A DNA stretch of 34,182 nt from Treponema sp. (GTDB lineage Bacteria; Spirochaetota; Spirochaetia; Treponematales; Treponemataceae). The DNA is taken from the NCBI GenBank assembly GCA_017551705.1, contig JAFZLA010000097.1:1-34182 (forward strand). The letters run 5' to 3'. The notes below the pieces were generated by a model, which was not told the origin of the DNA, ran no database searches, and saw only the letters and a list, made by a program, of their open reading frames with translations. The translations under genes were made by a program, and so were the position numbers. Shown here in pieces: positions 33,460-34,182 of the stretch. Position 1 is the first letter of the stretch. The number at the start of each line of letters is the position of its first letter.

Positions 33460-34182
33460 TTAGTCCAAAAGACGCTCCACCGCGTCGCAAACCTCGGCAA
33501 GGGGCGCGTAAAGCCGCTTGGTTTGAGGGAGGCTGTCCAAAAATATCTTTCCGTAGCGTTTTTCCATGATGCGTCTGTCCAAAACAACCACCGCGCCCCT
33601 GTCGGTTGAACGGCGGACCAGACGGCCAAAGCCCTGCCTAAACTTAATGACCGCCTCAGGAAGGCTAAGCTCCATAAAGGACGAGCCTCCCCGCCGCTCC
33701 ACCTCCTCCGCCCTGGCCGCAAAAACAGGGTCGTTGGGAACGCTAAAGGGAAGCTTAACGATAATAACTTGGCTAAGGGAGCTTCCCGGAACGTCGATTC
33801 CTTGCCAAAAGCTGTCGGTGGCGAACAGCGCGCTCGTTTCGTCGTTCTTGAACTTGTCCAAAAGCCTAAAACGGTCGTCGTCGCCCTGCTTAAAGACGTT
33901 TATTCCGTTCTTGCAAAGTTCGTACTGGCAAGTGCTGTAGGCGCACTTAAGCGAATCGTATGAGGTGAACAAGACGAGCGCGCGGCCCTTTGAGGCCTTT
34001 ATAAGCTTTATCAGGGCAAGCTCGACGTATTGCTGGAATTCTATGCTGTCAGGAAAGGGAATGTCCTTTGGGCAGGCAAAGAGAACGTTTTTTTGGTAAG
34101 GAAAGGGCGAGTCAAAGCCGGCGCTTTTAAGCCGCTCCCCCTCCACAAAAGAAAGGCCAGTCCGCCTTGTCCAAAAGTCAAA
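33460..34182 (-). CDS. DinG-type ATP-dependent DNA helicase, C-terminal part (partial)
   Basis: The frame stays open to the window edge, adding 12 residues before a GTG at 34146 that might be mistaken for a start; 240 residues are visible. The sequence is the second helicase domain of a DinG/XPD-like superfamily 2 helicase: RALVLFTSYDSLK, ALFATDSFWQGIDVPGSSL (motif V), and IKFRQGFGRLVRRSTDRGAVVVLDRR (motif VI with the arginine finger). Such enzymes unwind DNA 5'-3'; many have an iron-sulphur cluster domain in the N-terminal part, not visible here. The name dinG is not certain, since several paralogs exist. Confidence 0.9.
   Translation of the reverse strand, partial: FDFWTRRTGLSFVEGERLKSAGFDSPFPYQKNVLFACPKDIPFPDSIEFQQYVELALIKLIKASKGRALVLFTSYDSLKCAYSTCQYELCKNGINVFKQGDDDRFRLLDKFKNDETSALFATDSFWQGIDVPGSSLSQVIIVKLPFSVPNDPVFAARAEEVERRGGSSFMELSLPEAVIKFRQGFGRLVRRSTDRGAVVVLDRRIMEKRYGKIFLDSLPQTKRLYAPLAEVCDAVERLLD

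Noticed and set aside
33463..34146. GTG at 34146 as the start of a complete 228-residue helicase
   Set aside because: The frame is open beyond the GTG to the window edge and the protein begins in the middle of a known helicase domain, so it is a cut gene.

Overview
The window looks like ordinary chromosomal DNA of a spirochaete, most likely a host-associated Treponema. This is inferred from gene content: a eukaryote-type isoleucyl-tRNA synthetase, paired DUF115/Maf-like motility-associated glycosyltransferase-family proteins, many lipoproteins with loose spirochaetal lipoboxes, and a very long signal peptidase I. No species can be named from sequence alone. There is no phage, insertion sequence, CRISPR array, tRNA or rRNA, and no stretch above about 120 bases without a gene. 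Genes are packed tightly, with ATGA/TGATG junctions and four convergent pairs overlapping at their 3' ends. I saw no convincing GC-rich hairpin followed by a T-run, so no terminators are called.

Layout. 1-6664 (minus) is an export-linked operon: signal peptidase I, SecA, a propeller-like lipoprotein, and two small membrane proteins, the last cut by the window edge. 6705-8212 has an Hpt phosphotransfer protein (+), a TatD-family hydrolase (-) and a 72-residue orphan (+). 8209-11309 (minus) has a TPR-like exported protein, an RlmI-type rRNA methyltransferase and MiaA. 11356-12994 (+) pairs a PlsC-like acyltransferase with a GT8 glycosyltransferase. 12991-14062 (minus) has an FtsB/DivIC-like protein and a Sua5/YrdC protein.

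14181-21964 (+) is the most unusual part. Behind a good sigma-70 promoter lie five nearly gapless genes: an 852-residue hyperacidic repeat protein, an unrecognised 288-residue protein, two DUF115 (Maf/MptE-like) proteins, and a two-pass membrane protein with a degenerate GGDEF-like domain. Their co-transcription suggests one function, plausibly surface or flagellar glycosylation, but the role of three of the five is unknown.

21990-27823 (minus) has ileS, a lipoprotein, a uracil phosphoribosyltransferase-family protein and a TPR lipoprotein. 27938-28903 (+) is an M23 peptidase. 28886-34182 (minus) has a DinG-type helicase (cut by the edge), a 387-residue protein with possible GHKL-ATPase features, a lipoprotein, TrmB and NAD-dependent DNA ligase.

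Promoters of the TTGACA/TATAAT type are readable in front of several units. In several cases the -10 box sits only 6-9 bases before the start codon, which would give leaderless mRNAs. Three other genes appear to start with TTG behind a clear Shine-Dalgarno sequence.
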